From NCBI RefSeq assembly GCF_900111605.1, contig NZ_FOIA01000008.1, forward strand, positions 1 through 64,000: 64,000 nt of DNA, written 5' to 3'. The notes beneath the pieces were generated by a model that was given only the letters and a program-made list of their open reading frames with translations, ran no database searches and was not told the origin of the DNA. The DNA comes from Nitrosomonas marina (lineage in GTDB: Bacteria; Pseudomonadota; Gammaproteobacteria; Burkholderiales; Nitrosomonadaceae). A program made the translations under genes and the position numbers. Shown here one piece after another: positions 50,357 through 60,985 of the stretch. Each line of letters opens with the position of its first letter. Within the stretch, counting starts at the first letter, position 1.

Positions 50357-51373
50357 ATGCAATGTAATTCAATCCAGTCAGGCATGGCTGATAATCAAAA
50401 TGATCATGAAAACAGGGGATTGAAAAATAGTAAATCACAAAGATGGCATACTGAATCGGTACAGACGCTGCTGGATATGCCTTTTAATGATTTGATTTTT
50501 AAGGCGCAAGAGGTGCATCGCCAGTATCATGATGCGAATACGGTACAATTGTCGACGCTTATATCCGTCAAAACAGGTGGGTGTCCTGAAGATTGCGGCT
50601 ATTGTCCGCAAGCTGCGAGATATCATACCGGTGTAGAAAATCAGGCGACGCTTTCTGTAGAGAATGTAGTGACCGCAGCGGCTGCAGCCAAGGAGCAGGG
50701 CGCTACGCGTTTCTGCATGGGGGCGGCCTGGAGAGGTCCGAAACAACGAGATATCGAAATAGTATCGGAAATGATCAGTGCGGTAAAAGCGCTTGGAATG
50801 GAAACATGCGCTACTTTGGGTATGTTGAAACCTGGCCAGGCCAAGCAGCTGGGTGATGCCGGTCTGGATTACTATAATCACAATTTGGATACCTCTCCCG
50901 ACTACTATGATGCCATCATCTCCACGCGTGAATATCAGCATCGCCTGGATACTTTGCAACAAGTACGTGAAGCGGGTATCAATGTCTGCTGTGGGGGCAT
51001 AGTAGGAATGGGAGAGACCCGTGAAACACGAGCTGGTCTGATTGCCCAACTTGCTAATCTGGATCCATATCCTGAATCTGTGCCGATCAATCACCTTGTG
51101 CAGGTTGAAGGCACGCCTCTGTATGGAACGGCCAAACTTGATCCACTGGAATTTGTCAGAACCATAGCGGCAGCACGTGTCACCATGCCCAAAGCAATGG
51201 TGCGGTTATCGGCTGGGCGGCGGGAAATGTCTGAGGCAGTGCAGTCTCTGTGTTTTCTGGCAGGCGCTAATTCGATATTTTATGGTGATAAATTATTGAC
51301 CACCGGGAATCCAGAAGTTGAACAGGATCAGGCATTGCTCAATAAGTTAGGTATGCAATCTTTGGCAGTTTGA
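50357..51373 (+). CDS. bioB: Biotin synthase
   Basis: A 338-residue radical SAM enzyme that inserts sulfur into dethiobiotin. The radical cluster motif is C76-P-E-D-C80-G-Y-C83, and the second cluster cysteines lie in the T-C-A-T-L and C-C-G-G segments. ATG at 50357 is chosen because GAGGG lies 9-13 bases upstream; a longer in-frame start at 50186 runs back into comF. A -35-like TTGACA at 50268-50273 with a weak -10 is the only promoter candidate seen. First gene of the bioBFHCD run. Confidence 0.95.
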   Translation: MQCNSIQSGMADNQNDHENRGLKNSKSQRWHTESVQTLLDMPFNDLIFKAQEVHRQYHDANTVQLSTLISVKTGGCPEDCGYCPQAARYHTGVENQATLSVENVVTAAAAAKEQGATRFCMGAAWRGPKQRDIEIVSEMISAVKALGMETCATLGMLKPGQAKQLGDAGLDYYNHNLDTSPDYYDAIISTREYQHRLDTLQQVREAGINVCCGGIVGMGETRETRAGLIAQLANLDPYPESVPINHLVQVEGTPLYGTAKLDPLEFVRTIAAARVTMPKAMVRLSAGRREMSEAVQSLCFLAGANSIFYGDKLLTTGNPEVEQDQALLNKLGMQSLAV

Positions 51374-51398
51374 TTTGAAATGATGAATCAGGTCATGC

Positions 51399-52574
51399 AT
51401 GTATTCTGATCTGGCTGAGCAATTATCGATTCGTGAACAGCAGGGGTTAAAACGTTATCGATCAATTCTTGATAGCCCTCAGTCAAGATCTGTCAACATT
51501 GACGGGTGTGAATATTTATCCTTTGGCAGTAACGATTATCTGGGACTGTCCAATCATCCAGACTTAGTCCAGTCAGCATGTCTGGGCGCGCGGCGATATG
51601 GCGTAGGCGCCGGGGCGTCGCATTTGCTATATGGCCACAGCAGCGCACACCATGAGCTCGAAGAGGCAGTAGCACGGTTTACAGGCTTCCCTCGTGCATT
51701 GTTGTTTTCCACTGGCTATATGGCCAATATCGGAGTGGTGACCGCGCTTGTCGGGCGTCATGATGCAGTTTTCGCTGATAAACTAAACCATGCGTCGTTG
51801 AATGACGCGGCGATATTGTCCAGGGCGCAATTGGTTCGCTATCCCCATCTTGATTTGTCAGTACTTGAGCAGCATTTGAAAAAATCAAAGGCCAAACGCA
51901 AACTGGTTGTTTCAGACGCAGTTTTCAGCATGGATGGCGATATTGCACCCATTCCGGATCTGGTAGTAATGTGTGAACGTTACAATGCTATGCTGCTATT
52001 GGATGATGCACATGGGTTTGGCGTACTTGGCAGAGATGGCCGCGGAACATTATTTACCGAGAACAACAAACCGGCGCACAGCCACATCGTTCTACATTCG
52101 CCGAATATTATTTATATGGCGACACTTGGAAAAGCCGCTGGTGTTTTCGGTGCATTTGTTGCTGCCTGTCCGGTTGTTATCGAAACGATGATACAAACCG
52201 CCAGGAGTTACATATATACAACCGCGGGCCCACCACTGTTGTCGCATGTGTTGTTGCAAAGCCTGGCATTAATTGAGCAAGAGAGCTGGCGACGCGCACA
52301 TTTGTTTCATTTGATCAATCGGTTGCAGCAGGAACTGGATATGTCCGGCTGGCGGATATTGCCATCTAAAACACCAATTCAGCCTGTACTTGTTGGTAGT
52401 ACACGGAAGGTTGTGCACATTAGCAGCAGTCTGAAGGCACAGGGCATTCTGGTGCCGGCAATTCGTCCGCCGACGGTGCCGCAAAACACGGCCAGGCTGC
52501 GTATATCATTATCAGCTTCGCATCAGGAAACGGATATTGTGCGTCTGGCTACAGTGCTTCGGCATCTGGCGTAG
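51399..52574 (+). CDS. bioF: 8-amino-7-oxononanoate synthase
   Basis: A 391-residue PLP enzyme that condenses pimeloyl-ACP with alanine. Motifs are S-N-D-Y-L-G-L, G-S/A-x-A-S-H-L-L-Y-G-H, D-D-A-H-G-F-G-V-L-G-R and the PLP lysine K245 in T-L-G-K-A-A-G. Length normal. It follows bioB with 25 bases between. Confidence 0.95.
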   Translation: MYSDLAEQLSIREQQGLKRYRSILDSPQSRSVNIDGCEYLSFGSNDYLGLSNHPDLVQSACLGARRYGVGAGASHLLYGHSSAHHELEEAVARFTGFPRALLFSTGYMANIGVVTALVGRHDAVFADKLNHASLNDAAILSRAQLVRYPHLDLSVLEQHLKKSKAKRKLVVSDAVFSMDGDIAPIPDLVVMCERYNAMLLLDDAHGFGVLGRDGRGTLFTENNKPAHSHIVLHSPNIIYMATLGKAAGVFGAFVAACPVVIETMIQTARSYIYTTAGPPLLSHVLLQSLALIEQESWRRAHLFHLINRLQQELDMSGWRILPSKTPIQPVLVGSTRKVVHISSSLKAQGILVPAIRPPTVPQNTARLRISLSASHQETDIVRLATVLRHLA

Positions 52575-52600
52575 TAAACTGCTTATCCGGATTTTATTTT

Positions 52601-53377
52601 ATGTCAAGTACGGCTATTCATATCGAAACATCTGGCAGCGGAACCGACATGGTTTTGATTCATGGCTGGGCGATGCACGGCGGTATCTGGCAAAATATTC
52701 GTGATCGACTGTCCCAGCAGTTCCGTTTGCATATTCTCGATTTGCCCGGCCACGGATTCAGTTCTCACCGTGAGCCAGGCGATTTCGAGCATGTTGTCAG
52801 TGTTGTGCAGGAAAAACTGCCGAAAAACTGTATTGTATGTGGCTGGTCGCTTGGTGGTCAGGTGGCGATGGAGCTGGCGCTGCGGGATTCCGCGCAAGTC
52901 ATGGGTCTTGTTCTCGTGTCAACCACGCCCTGTTTTGTGAAGCAACCTGACTGGCCCTGGGGTGTGGAAAGTAAATTTCTGCAGTTTTTTATGGAAAATC
53001 TGCATCAAAATTATCGTACTACGATCAATCGTTTTTTGACGCTCCAGACCAGGGGTGAACGCGAGATGTCGGGTACACTGGCGCAATTGCGTCAATACTT
53101 TTTTGAGCGTGACCAACCAGATTACGATGCGCTATTAAAGGGATTGCTGATTTTGCAAACAAATGATATGCGTCAGAAGCTATCTCAAATCAAACAACCA
53201 GTATTGCTGCTGCACGGTGAAAATGACATGATTACACATTCATCAGCTGCACGTTGGATGAATGCGCAGCTGAGGCATTCGAAACTGGTTATGTTTCAAC
53301 AGTGCGGACATGCGCCGTTTCTGGCTGATCCGGATAAATTTATTTCCTGTGTTAATGAATCATACTATTCTGAATAA
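52601..53377 (+). CDS. bioH: Pimeloyl-ACP methyl ester carboxylesterase
   Basis: A 258-residue alpha/beta hydrolase that frees pimeloyl-ACP from its methyl ester. The nucleophile elbow is G-W-S83-L-G-G, the acid lies near L-L-H-G-E-N-D and the His is in Q-C-G-H-A-P-F, giving a complete triad. Context between bioF and bioC supports the assignment. The end overlaps the bioC start by 23 bases. Confidence 0.93.
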   Translation: MSSTAIHIETSGSGTDMVLIHGWAMHGGIWQNIRDRLSQQFRLHILDLPGHGFSSHREPGDFEHVVSVVQEKLPKNCIVCGWSLGGQVAMELALRDSAQVMGLVLVSTTPCFVKQPDWPWGVESKFLQFFMENLHQNYRTTINRFLTLQTRGEREMSGTLAQLRQYFFERDQPDYDALLKGLLILQTNDMRQKLSQIKQPVLLLHGENDMITHSSAARWMNAQLRHSKLVMFQQCGHAPFLADPDKFISCVNESYYSE

Positions 53378-54233
53378 ACGTCTGCTACGCCATTCATTTG
53401 AACGCGCAGCACAGAGTTATGATCAATCTGCCGTGTTACAACGTGAGGTTGGAGATAGGATGTTTGCACGTCTGGACTATATTAACTATGTTCCAAATAC
53501 AGTTCTCGATGCCGGGTGTGGAACCGGGTACTGTACCCGGAAACTCGGTGAGCGCTATGCACACAGCCGATTGATTGCTGTGGATATTGCACAGGCTATG
53601 CTGCTGCAAGCTCGGCCTGCTGAAACAGGTTGGCGGCAGTATTGGCCATTTAATCGCAGACAAGAACACTATGTGTGCGCAGATGTAGAACGACTGCCGC
53701 TTCGTGAAGACAGTATCGAAATGATCTGGTCGAATCTGGCGTTACAATGGTGTAATGATCTGGATCTGACGTTTTGTGAAATGAATCGCGTACTAAAACC
53801 GGACGGTTTGCTGATGTTCAGCACATTTGGGCCGGATACATTGCGGGAGCTCAGGCAGGCATTTAGTCTGGTAGACGATTTTGTGCATGTCAATCAGTTT
53901 ATCGATATGCATGATATCGGTGATCTGCTGGTACGCAATCGATTTGCAACACCCGTGATGGACATGGAATATATTACCCTGACATATGCGGATGTTGTCA
54001 GTGTGATGCATGACCTCAAAGCGATTGGTGCGCATAATGTGGCGCAAGGCAGACGGCAGGGGTTGATGGGAAAAACAAAATGGCAGAAGGTGATCGACAA
54101 TTATGAATCCTTGCGTATGCAAGGAAAGTTACCAGCCACATACGAGGTTGTTTACGGCCATGCCTGGAAGCTGCCGCCCAAGGAAACGGTATTGACGCCA
54201 GAAATACGGAAACAAATAATGATGGGTGGGTAG
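53355..54233 (+). CDS. bioC: Malonyl-ACP O-methyltransferase
   Basis: A 292-residue SAM methyltransferase that starts pimeloyl synthesis. SAM motif D-A-G-C-G-T-G-Y-C follows a R-x-F-x-x-A-A-x-S-Y-D N-terminal signature, with W-S-N-L-A-L-Q-W-C and G-A-H-N-V as family motifs. ATG at 53355 is used because the first residues then match the family; it overlaps bioH. The TAG stop is immediately followed by the bioD GTG. Confidence 0.93.
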   Translation: MNHTILNKRLLRHSFERAAQSYDQSAVLQREVGDRMFARLDYINYVPNTVLDAGCGTGYCTRKLGERYAHSRLIAVDIAQAMLLQARPAETGWRQYWPFNRRQEHYVCADVERLPLREDSIEMIWSNLALQWCNDLDLTFCEMNRVLKPDGLLMFSTFGPDTLRELRQAFSLVDDFVHVNQFIDMHDIGDLLVRNRFATPVMDMEYITLTYADVVSVMHDLKAIGAHNVAQGRRQGLMGKTKWQKVIDNYESLRMQGKLPATYEVVYGHAWKLPPKETVLTPEIRKQIMMGG

Positions 54234-54920
54234 GTGCTATCTGGGTTTTTTATTACCGGAACAGATACGGGTGTTGGCAAAACGCTGATCAGTTGCATGC
54301 TGCTGCATGCATTGTCTAAGAACCATAACAAAGTTGTCGGCATGAAACCGATTGCCGCTGGCAAAGAGAATGGTAAATGGCTGGATGTTGAATTACTGCG
54401 CACAGCGGGAAGTGTGCAGGTTACTGACGAATTGTTAAACCCGTATGCGCTGGAGCAGGCAATCGCGCCGCATATAGCGGCACAGTCTCAGGGGATCGAG
54501 ATAGACATGTCGACCATCGAAAATGCATTTCATGCCCTCGGAGAACTGGCAGACTATGTGATCGTCGAAGGTGCAGGGGGATTTATGGTACCTGTCAACG
54601 CCACTCAGGATACTTCGGATATCGCACGGTTATTTGATTTGCCTGTGATTCTGGTGGTCGGTATGCGTCTGGGGTGTATAAACCATGCCTTGTTGACAGT
54701 ACAGGCAATCCGCAGCGCGGGACTGCAGTTGTTTGGCTGGGTGGCCAATTGTATTGATCCCGAGATGCGGGCGGTCAAAGAAAATATTGCTGCGCTACGC
54801 TTTCGGATTGAGCAGCCGCTGCTGGGAACTGTACCGTACGATTCCGCACCTGATTTTCAAGCGTTAAGCCGTTTAATCGATTTGTCTGGGTTAGATAGCC
54901 GGCGTCGAGATTCGCGCTAA
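54234..54920 (+). CDS. bioD: Dethiobiotin synthetase
   Basis: A 228-residue P-loop enzyme that closes the ureido ring of dethiobiotin. Walker A: G9-T-D-T-G-V-G-K-T17. Further motifs are M-K-P-I-A-A-G and E-G-A-G-G. It starts with GTG directly after the bioC stop and converges with nudB ten bases from its stop. bioA is not adjacent, so another transaminase gene must be elsewhere. Confidence 0.94.
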   Translation: MLSGFFITGTDTGVGKTLISCMLLHALSKNHNKVVGMKPIAAGKENGKWLDVELLRTAGSVQVTDELLNPYALEQAIAPHIAAQSQGIEIDMSTIENAFHALGELADYVIVEGAGGFMVPVNATQDTSDIARLFDLPVILVVGMRLGCINHALLTVQAIRSAGLQLFGWVANCIDPEMRAVKENIAALRFRIEQPLLGTVPYDSAPDFQALSRLIDLSGLDSRRRDSR

Positions 54921-54930
54921 AGATGCTCCA

Positions 54931-55398
54931 TTAAATTGGCGACAGAGAAAAATTGTTCGTTTCAGTCAAATGTTGAGGGAGATTGCGAATCGCTTCGGCA
55001 TTACTCCATGAAAAAACTCTGTCTGCAGCCTGGTGCCAGGGTAGCCAGAGATAATTAAGATGTTCCTTTGGAGCAGTGACGATTGGCTTTTTTTCGGGCA
55101 GACAAAGGCTGAAAACATGCTCGGTATTGTGCGTTATGTCTGGTGAATAACGCCAGCGCCATTCTTTGAATATTTCGAAACGGTATTCGGTTTCCCAGTC
55201 CGATAGCGGGTAATCGTAAGGATTTAGACCGGTTTCTTCCTGAATTTCACGCTGTGCAGTTTGCCGTAGTGTCTCGCCTTCGTGTTGACTGCCTGTCACG
55301 GATTGCCAGTACCCCGGATGGTCTGCACGTTCGAGTAATAAAACATCCAGTACCGATGTATGAATCACAACCAAAACGGATACAGGCAGTTTATACAT
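54931..55398 (-). CDS. nudB: Dihydroneopterin triphosphate diphosphatase (NudB-like Nudix)
   Basis: A 155-residue Nudix hydrolase. The Nudix box is G-x5-E-x7-R-E-x-x-E-E-x-G, seen as G-E-T-L-R-Q-T-A-Q-R-E-I-Q-E-E-T-G. The N-terminus M-Y-K-L-P-V-S-V-L-V-V-I-H fits NudB, which acts after FolE in folate synthesis. It follows aspS on the same strand after about 40 bases, the usual pairing. Confidence 0.9.
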   Translation of the reverse strand: MYKLPVSVLVVIHTSVLDVLLLERADHPGYWQSVTGSQHEGETLRQTAQREIQEETGLNPYDYPLSDWETEYRFEIFKEWRWRYSPDITHNTEHVFSLCLPEKKPIVTAPKEHLNYLWLPWHQAADRVFSWSNAEAIRNLPQHLTETNNFSLSPI

Positions 55399-55438
55399 GG
55401 TAATAGTAATGTGTTGTTAACAGTGAAATAAACGGCAG

Positions 55439-57220
55439 CTAGTTTTTTGGTTGATCAATTTTGCGCAGGCGTATGTTCAATTCCCTGAGTTGTTTTTCGT
55501 CAACGGTATCCGGTGCGTGTGTTAATAAACACTGTGCACGTTGTGTTTTTGGAAACGCGATTACGTCACGAATTGATTCAGAGCCGGTCATCAGTGTAAC
55601 AATGCGATCCAGTCCAAAAGCGATCCCGCCATGTGGCGGGGCGCCATATTGTAGTGCTTCCAGCAAAAAGCTGAATTTCTCCCTGGCCTCATCTTCAGAA
55701 ATGTTCAGCGCCCGGAATACTTTCTTTTGCACATCCTCGCGATGAATACGAACAGAGCCTCCGCCGATTTCCGAGCCATTCAGAACCATGTCATAGGCTT
55801 TTGACAATGCTTGGCCTGGGTTTTCAAGCAGTAAATCTTCATGACCGTCAGCTGGAGAAGTAAACGGATGGTGCAGTGCCTGCCAGCGGTTTTCTTCTTC
55901 GTCCCACTCAAACATCGGAAAATCGACAATCCATGCAGGGCGCCAGTCTGAAGTTGCATGGCCATGTTGATGCCCGATTTTTATCCGCAATGCACCAAGT
56001 GATTCATTAACAATGCTGGCCTTATCCGCGCCAAAGAAAATCAGATCACCATTCTGCGCCCCGGTTCGTTCCAGAATAGTGAATACTGTTTTTTCGGGCA
56101 GAAACTTCAAAATCGGCGATTGCAGGCCTTGCAGTCCGTCTTCGCGTTTATTAATTTTGATATAAGCCAGTCCTTTGGCTCCGTATATGCTGACGAACTG
56201 CGTGTAATCGTCAATTTCCTTGCGGGTCAGCTGGCTGCCGTTAGGTATCCGCAAAGCAGCGACACGGCCATTGGGTTTGTCTGCCGCATCCTTGAATACC
56301 TTAAAGGGTACACCCTGCATGATGTCGGTCAATTCTGTCAATTCCAGCGCAACACGAAGATCCGGCTTGTCGCTGCCGTATTTGTGCATGGCCTGTGCAT
56401 AGGTCAACCGTGGGAAAGGATCGGGTAAATCAATATTGCTTGCTGCTTTGAACAAATGACGGATCATTTGTTCCATCAGCGTCATGATTTCTTCCGCAGT
56501 AAGGAACGAAGTTTCTATATCGATCTGGGTAAATTCCGGTTGCCGGTCGGCACGCAAATCCTCGTCACGGAAGCAGCGCGCAATCTGATAGTAGCGGTCA
56601 AACCCTGACACCATGAGCAATTGTTTGAACAGTTGTGGTGATTGCGGCAACGCAAAAAAATGGTTGACATTGACGCGCGACGGTACCAGATAATCGCGAG
56701 CGCCTTCAGGTGTTGATTTGGTCAGGATAGGTGTTTCGATATCGAGAAAGCCCTGCTGATCAAGAAAAACGCGTACAGCCATGGTGACCTTGTGTCGCAA
56801 GCGCAGATTGGATTGCATGACCGGCCGGCGCAAGTCGAGATAGCGATGTTCCAGGCGGACAAATTCGCTGATATGTTCATCATCCATCAAGAAAGGTGGT
56901 GTTAACGATGTATTCAATATTTCCATGTTAACAACCAGCACTTCAATTTCACCGCTATGCAGCGATGGATTGACAGTACCCTCGGGGCGTCTTCTGACTT
57001 TTCCGACGATCATGAGTACAAACTCGTTACGTATTTTCTCCGCAAGCTCGAATGTTTCAATGTTATCGGGATCGCAGACAATTTGAACCAAACCTTCGCG
57101 ATCACGCAAATCAATAAAAATTACACCGCCATGGTCGCGCCTTCTGTGTACCCAGCCATACAGGGTAACGATTTCATCGAGATAATGTGTGTTGATGGCG
57201 CCGCAGTAATTTGTTCGCAT
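55439..57220 (-). CDS. aspS: Aspartyl-tRNA synthetase
   Basis: A 593-residue bacterial-type class II synthetase. It has the N-terminal OB anticodon-binding domain, class II motif 2 ([18 protein letters not shown]) and the C-terminal motif 3 (G-G-I-A-F-G-L-D-R), with the bacterial insertion domain between. Length normal. fmdB lies 86 bases upstream; a DUF502 gene often found between them in related bacteria is missing. Confidence 0.95.
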   Translation of the reverse strand: MRTNYCGAINTHYLDEIVTLYGWVHRRRDHGGVIFIDLRDREGLVQIVCDPDNIETFELAEKIRNEFVLMIVGKVRRRPEGTVNPSLHSGEIEVLVVNMEILNTSLTPPFLMDDEHISEFVRLEHRYLDLRRPVMQSNLRLRHKVTMAVRVFLDQQGFLDIETPILTKSTPEGARDYLVPSRVNVNHFFALPQSPQLFKQLLMVSGFDRYYQIARCFRDEDLRADRQPEFTQIDIETSFLTAEEIMTLMEQMIRHLFKAASNIDLPDPFPRLTYAQAMHKYGSDKPDLRVALELTELTDIMQGVPFKVFKDAADKPNGRVAALRIPNGSQLTRKEIDDYTQFVSIYGAKGLAYIKINKREDGLQGLQSPILKFLPEKTVFTILERTGAQNGDLIFFGADKASIVNESLGALRIKIGHQHGHATSDWRPAWIVDFPMFEWDEEENRWQALHHPFTSPADGHEDLLLENPGQALSKAYDMVLNGSEIGGGSVRIHREDVQKKVFRALNISEDEAREKFSFLLEALQYGAPPHGGIAFGLDRIVTLMTGSESIRDVIAFPKTQRAQCLLTHAPDTVDEKQLRELNIRLRKIDQPKN

Positions 57221-57305
57221 GGTTCAGAATGTGTTTGACGAATGTCGTGGTCAGGATATAGGAATATTAATAACGTTAACGTGTTGAATGTGCCGGTCCT
57301 GGATG

Positions 57306-57644
57306 TCAGTTTGCAGCTGCAGTCGTGGTTGAACCGGATTTGTCAGAGGTTTGCACAGATGAGGTTTCCGTTTTGGATGTTTTTTCTTTTGCATTTGTTT
57401 GACTGTGTGTATGTTTTGGCGATATGTCGTCTTTTTCTTTTTTGGCTGCCGGTTGAGGAGATTTGTTTTTGAAGTCCGTTACATACCAGCCGCTGCCTTT
57501 CAATTGAAACCCGGCGGCGGAAATCTGTTTGGCATAGTGTTCACTGCCACAATCAGGGCAGGCCTTGATCGGTGCATCGCTCATTTTCTGGATGTGTTCT
57601 TTTTTTGAACCACATGAATTGCAAAGATATTCATAAATGGGCAT
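57306..57644 (-). CDS. FmdB-type zinc-ribbon protein
   Basis: A 112-residue protein with an N-terminal regulator-like zinc ribbon: M-P-I-Y-E-Y-L-C-x-x-C-G and C-P-D-C-G. The C-terminal 50 residues are Lys/Ser/Thr/Glu-rich and disordered. ATG at 57644 is used because GGAGG precedes it. It probably leads the fmdB-aspS-nudB unit. The biochemical role is unknown. Confidence 0.85.
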   Translation of the reverse strand: MPIYEYLCNSCGSKKEHIQKMSDAPIKACPDCGSEHYAKQISAAGFQLKGSGWYVTDFKNKSPQPAAKKEKDDISPKHTHSQTNAKEKTSKTETSSVQTSDKSGSTTTAAAN

Positions 57645-57681
57645 AAAAACCTCCAACAATTCAAAATTTAATAAACCCGAT

Positions 57682-57687
57682 ATTATA
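57682..57687 (-). promoter_or_regulatory. Candidate -10 box for fmdB-aspS-nudB
   Basis: A perfect TATAAT on the minus strand lies 38 bases before the fmdB ATG. A good -35 is not evident, so this is weak evidence. Confidence 0.35.
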
Positions 57688-58117
57688 CCTTAACCTGATG
57701 ATTGCACCAGTATATCTACTGCCTAATAAATTAATTCTCAAAATGCCTGGATCAGGAATTTGGAAGCGTCTGCTGCGCTCCAACAATTTTTAGAATCGTG
57801 GTTATTCGATCGAGATGATTTATCGGTTGACATTAGTCGACAAAAGTGCGCGGCAAGCATCCTGCTAATATATTCTGGATGTCTTTTGTGCATGCGGATA
57901 AAGGCATCTTAGCGGAAATATCTGTTACTGATAGCGTTCGACAAATACCATATTCGCTTATTTTGTTCATCAATGACCTTGAAATTCATCTGATGTCAAA
58001 GTCGTGGCATGATGTTCAGGTCATGTGCCGCTAATCGCAGCGTGACGGAATACCCGGTGTTGGGTCAAAAAAATCTTTGGTCTGTTATGTTGTGTTCTGG
58101 CTGAGATGGCTGGCGGA
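57688..58117. other. Intergenic region, no gene recognised
   Basis: About 430 bases between the fmdB promoter and the 3' end of manC. Short frames exist on both strands, but none has a ribosome binding site or a recognisable product. Confidence 0.4.
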
Positions 58118-59569
58118 TCAGGATTTGTCCCGCCCGTATACATCCTCAAAGCGCACAATATCATCTTCGCCAAGGTAGGAGCCGGACTGTACCTCAATCA
58201 TTTCGAGCGGGACACGGCCCGGGTTTTCCAAGCGATGGCGGGTGCCGACCGGAATGTATGTCGATTCGTTTTCGGTGACCAGAAAGCTTTCTTCGTCACG
58301 CGTTACGCGGGCCGTTCCACGGACAACAATCCAGTGTTCGGCACGGTGATGGTGCATTTGCAGCGACAATGCGGCACCGGGTTTGACGACGATGCGTTTG
58401 ACCTGGAAGCGTTCACCGGAATCAACGCCGTCATACCAGCCCCATGGACGGAACACCTTGCGGTGCAAATGGCTTTCAGATCTACCGGTTTCCTTGAGGC
58501 TGTCGACGATTTTTTTCACGTCCTGGGTCTGATCCTTATGTGCAACCAGTATGGCGTCTGGAGTCTCAACAACTATCGTGTTTTCAATTCCAATGCATGT
58601 GACAAGCCGGCTTTCCGAGATGGCCAGGGTGTTTTTGCATTCATGCATGAGAACATCCCCCTGGGTGACGTTGCCGCCGCTATCCTTGGGCAGGACATGC
58701 CACAATGAATCCCACGCGCCGACATCTGACCAGCCGACAGCAAGCGGAATGACTGCGCCGGCAGGCAATTGTGGATTCTGACCCAGGGCAATGTGCTCCA
58801 TGACGGCATAATCAATTGATTTGCTGATACACTGCTCAAATGCCGTTTTCTCGACACGGATGAAATCACCGTCGGTACTGCCGCCGTGCCATGCTGTGCG
58901 ACATGCAGACAAGATTTTCGGATGACAGAGCTCTATGGCCTGCAGCCAAATCGATGCGTGCATCAAAAAAAGCCCGCTATTCCACAAAAATGACCCGGCC
59001 TCGAGATAGGCCTGTGCGGTGGCGGTGTCCGGTTTTTCGACAAAACGCGCGATGTTGTATGCATCGGCACCGGTCAGTTTGTCGCCTGTCTGAATATAAC
59101 CATATCCCGTTTCCGGCTTGTCGGGCGTGACGCCAAAGGTAACAATGAAGCCTTTGAGTGCGAGCTGAATACCTTGTTGAACCGATTGCTTGAAGGCGTC
59201 CGTGTCGACTATGACATGATCGGAGGGCATGATCAGCAGAATCGGGTCATCGTTTTGATGAAGTGCCGATAGTGCCGCAATGGTCAGCGCAGGTGCCGTA
59301 TTTCGTCCGCTGGGTTCCAGCAGTATGGTGCTCTTGCGTCCCATCATGCGCAGTTGTTCGGCAATGACAAAACGGTATTCTTCGTTACAGACGACAACAG
59401 GGTCTGCAATATTGATGTCATCGAGGCCATCCATGCGGCGTACTGTTGCCTGAAGCAGTGAATCGTCACTGACCAGCGTCAACAGCTGTTTCGGATGTTT
59501 TTCGCGAGAAAGCGGCCACAGGCGCGTGCCAGAGCCGCCTGAAAGGATAACGGGTATCAATGTATGCAT
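58118..59569 (-). CDS. manC: Mannose-1-phosphate guanylyltransferase / mannose-6-phosphate isomerase
   Basis: A 483-residue bifunctional enzyme making GDP-mannose. The nucleotidyltransferase domain opens with L-S-G-G-S-G-T-R-L-W-P-L-S-R and has F-V-E-K-P near the middle. The C-terminal cupin (residues of about 350-480) has R-P-W-G-W-Y, M-H-H-H-R-A-E-H-W-I-V-V-x-G and supplies isomerase activity. It lies 45 bases downstream of wecB, so both are probably one operon for surface polysaccharide. Confidence 0.93.
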   Translation of the reverse strand: MHTLIPVILSGGSGTRLWPLSREKHPKQLLTLVSDDSLLQATVRRMDGLDDINIADPVVVCNEEYRFVIAEQLRMMGRKSTILLEPSGRNTAPALTIAALSALHQNDDPILLIMPSDHVIVDTDAFKQSVQQGIQLALKGFIVTFGVTPDKPETGYGYIQTGDKLTGADAYNIARFVEKPDTATAQAYLEAGSFLWNSGLFLMHASIWLQAIELCHPKILSACRTAWHGGSTDGDFIRVEKTAFEQCISKSIDYAVMEHIALGQNPQLPAGAVIPLAVGWSDVGAWDSLWHVLPKDSGGNVTQGDVLMHECKNTLAISESRLVTCIGIENTIVVETPDAILVAHKDQTQDVKKIVDSLKETGRSESHLHRKVFRPWGWYDGVDSGERFQVKRIVVKPGAALSLQMHHHRAEHWIVVRGTARVTRDEESFLVTENESTYIPVGTRHRLENPGRVPLEMIEVQSGSYLGEDDIVRFEDVYGRDKS

Positions 59570-59614
59570 ATCGACTTTCCTTGAGATGTATGGCGAACGG
59601 TTAGGAGCATAAGT

Positions 59615-60784
59615 TTATGATTTTGATGGATTAATCCGTTCAGGAGTGGTTTTTTCGCCGTGATCGGATAAGTTTTCGAGTACCCTTCCCAGAATGGCGA
59701 CGATTCTCTCGGCAGCTTTGCCATCCCAGAGTTCAGGTCTGCGGCAGGCTGCCTGTGGGCTGCGCAATATGTCAAGTGTTTCATGAATAATGGTGGCCGG
59801 ATCAGTGCCCGCCAGCCTGTTGGAGCCTTCGTCAACGGTGATGGGTCTTTCGGTGTTTTCGCGAATTGTGATGCATGGCACCCCCAGGGCCGTCGTTTCT
59901 TCCTGCAGGCCGCCACTGTCCGTTAGCACCACTGCAGCATCTTTCCATAAATGAAGAAATGACATATAAGACTGTGGCCCGGTCAGGGTAATATCAGCCC
60001 CGAGGTCAATTGCAAATTTCTCCAGATTCTGGCGCGTGCGTGGATGTACAGGAAAAATGAGCGGTAATTCCTGTGCGATCGTTTTGAGTGCGTGACTGAT
60101 CTTTGTAAATGTGTCTGCATCATCGACATTGCTAGGGCGGTGCAGTGTGACGACCCCGTATCGTTTTCCGGCCTCAGCCTGTGTCTTTTTATACGCTGTG
60201 GTAGCCAGATTGCGGGTGTCCATGCGTGAGAGCTTTTCAGCCTGATAGAGCAGATTATCAACCATCACATGTCCGACGTTAAATATGGCGTCATCAGGTT
60301 TGCCTTCATGTTGCAAGTGGTGCATGCCGCTGGGTTCGGTGACAAAAAACCAATCGGAAATGCTGTCTGTGACCAGCCGGTTTATTTCTTCAGGCATGCG
60401 CATATCGCCGCTGCGCAGTCCAGCTTCGACATGCGCTACCGGGATCTGCAGCTTTTTGGCGACAATGGAACAGGCGAGTGTTGAGTTGACATCACCTACG
60501 ACGAGAACGGCATCCGGTATGGTTTTTTGACAGTATTCCTCAAAAGCAACCATGATTCGTGCTGTTTGTTGCGCGTGTGAGCCACCGCCAACACCCATGA
60601 AGAAATCGGGTTGAGGAATACCCAGTTCTTCAAAAAAAATCGCGTTCATTTCCGGATCGTAGTGCTGGCCTGTGTGGATGATTTTGTAGGTCAGCGTTGG
60701 ATGTGCGTTCAACGCACGCACGATTGGCGCGATTTTCATAAAATTCGGTCGCGCGCCGGCAACGAGATAAATTGTTTTTGGCAT
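59615..60784 (-). CDS. wecB: UDP-N-acetylglucosamine 2-epimerase (non-hydrolysing)
   Basis: A 389-residue epimerase producing UDP-ManNAc. Motifs: G-A-R-P-N-F-M-K near the start, T-G-Q-H-Y, H-V-E-A-G-L-R-S-G and D-S-G-G-L-Q-E-E. Length normal. It leads the wecB-manC pair, used for exopolysaccharide or LPS sugars; no glycosyltransferases are in the window. Confidence 0.94.
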   Translation of the reverse strand: MPKTIYLVAGARPNFMKIAPIVRALNAHPTLTYKIIHTGQHYDPEMNAIFFEELGIPQPDFFMGVGGGSHAQQTARIMVAFEEYCQKTIPDAVLVVGDVNSTLACSIVAKKLQIPVAHVEAGLRSGDMRMPEEINRLVTDSISDWFFVTEPSGMHHLQHEGKPDDAIFNVGHVMVDNLLYQAEKLSRMDTRNLATTAYKKTQAEAGKRYGVVTLHRPSNVDDADTFTKISHALKTIAQELPLIFPVHPRTRQNLEKFAIDLGADITLTGPQSYMSFLHLWKDAAVVLTDSGGLQEETTALGVPCITIRENTERPITVDEGSNRLAGTDPATIIHETLDILRSPQAACRRPELWDGKAAERIVAILGRVLENLSDHGEKTTPERINPSKS

Positions 60785-60957
60785 AGATTAGTGCGAATGA
60801 ATTGCGGTTCCGAATACGTTCGAAGCAGCGTTAAAAAAGAATTGAGGGATCACTATTTTAGTTGATTTCATTCAATGGTTAAGTTGAATTTATATTCTTT
60901 TTTGGGGTCTTATTTAAAAAAAAGAAGTGGATATATCAAATATTTCTTCGATATCGC

Positions 60958-60985
60958 TTGCAATCTTTTTTAAGTAGAATATAAT
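60958..60985 (+). promoter_or_regulatory. Sigma70-type promoter of bfd-bfr
   Basis: TTGCAA at 60958-60963 and a perfect TATAAT at 60980-60985 are 16 bases apart. It overlaps the Fur-like site, the usual layout for an iron-responsive promoter. Confidence 0.55.

Noticed and set aside
57846..58034. A plus-strand frame of 62 codons between fmdB and manC
   Set aside because: No ribosome binding site, family or codon bias; considered chance.
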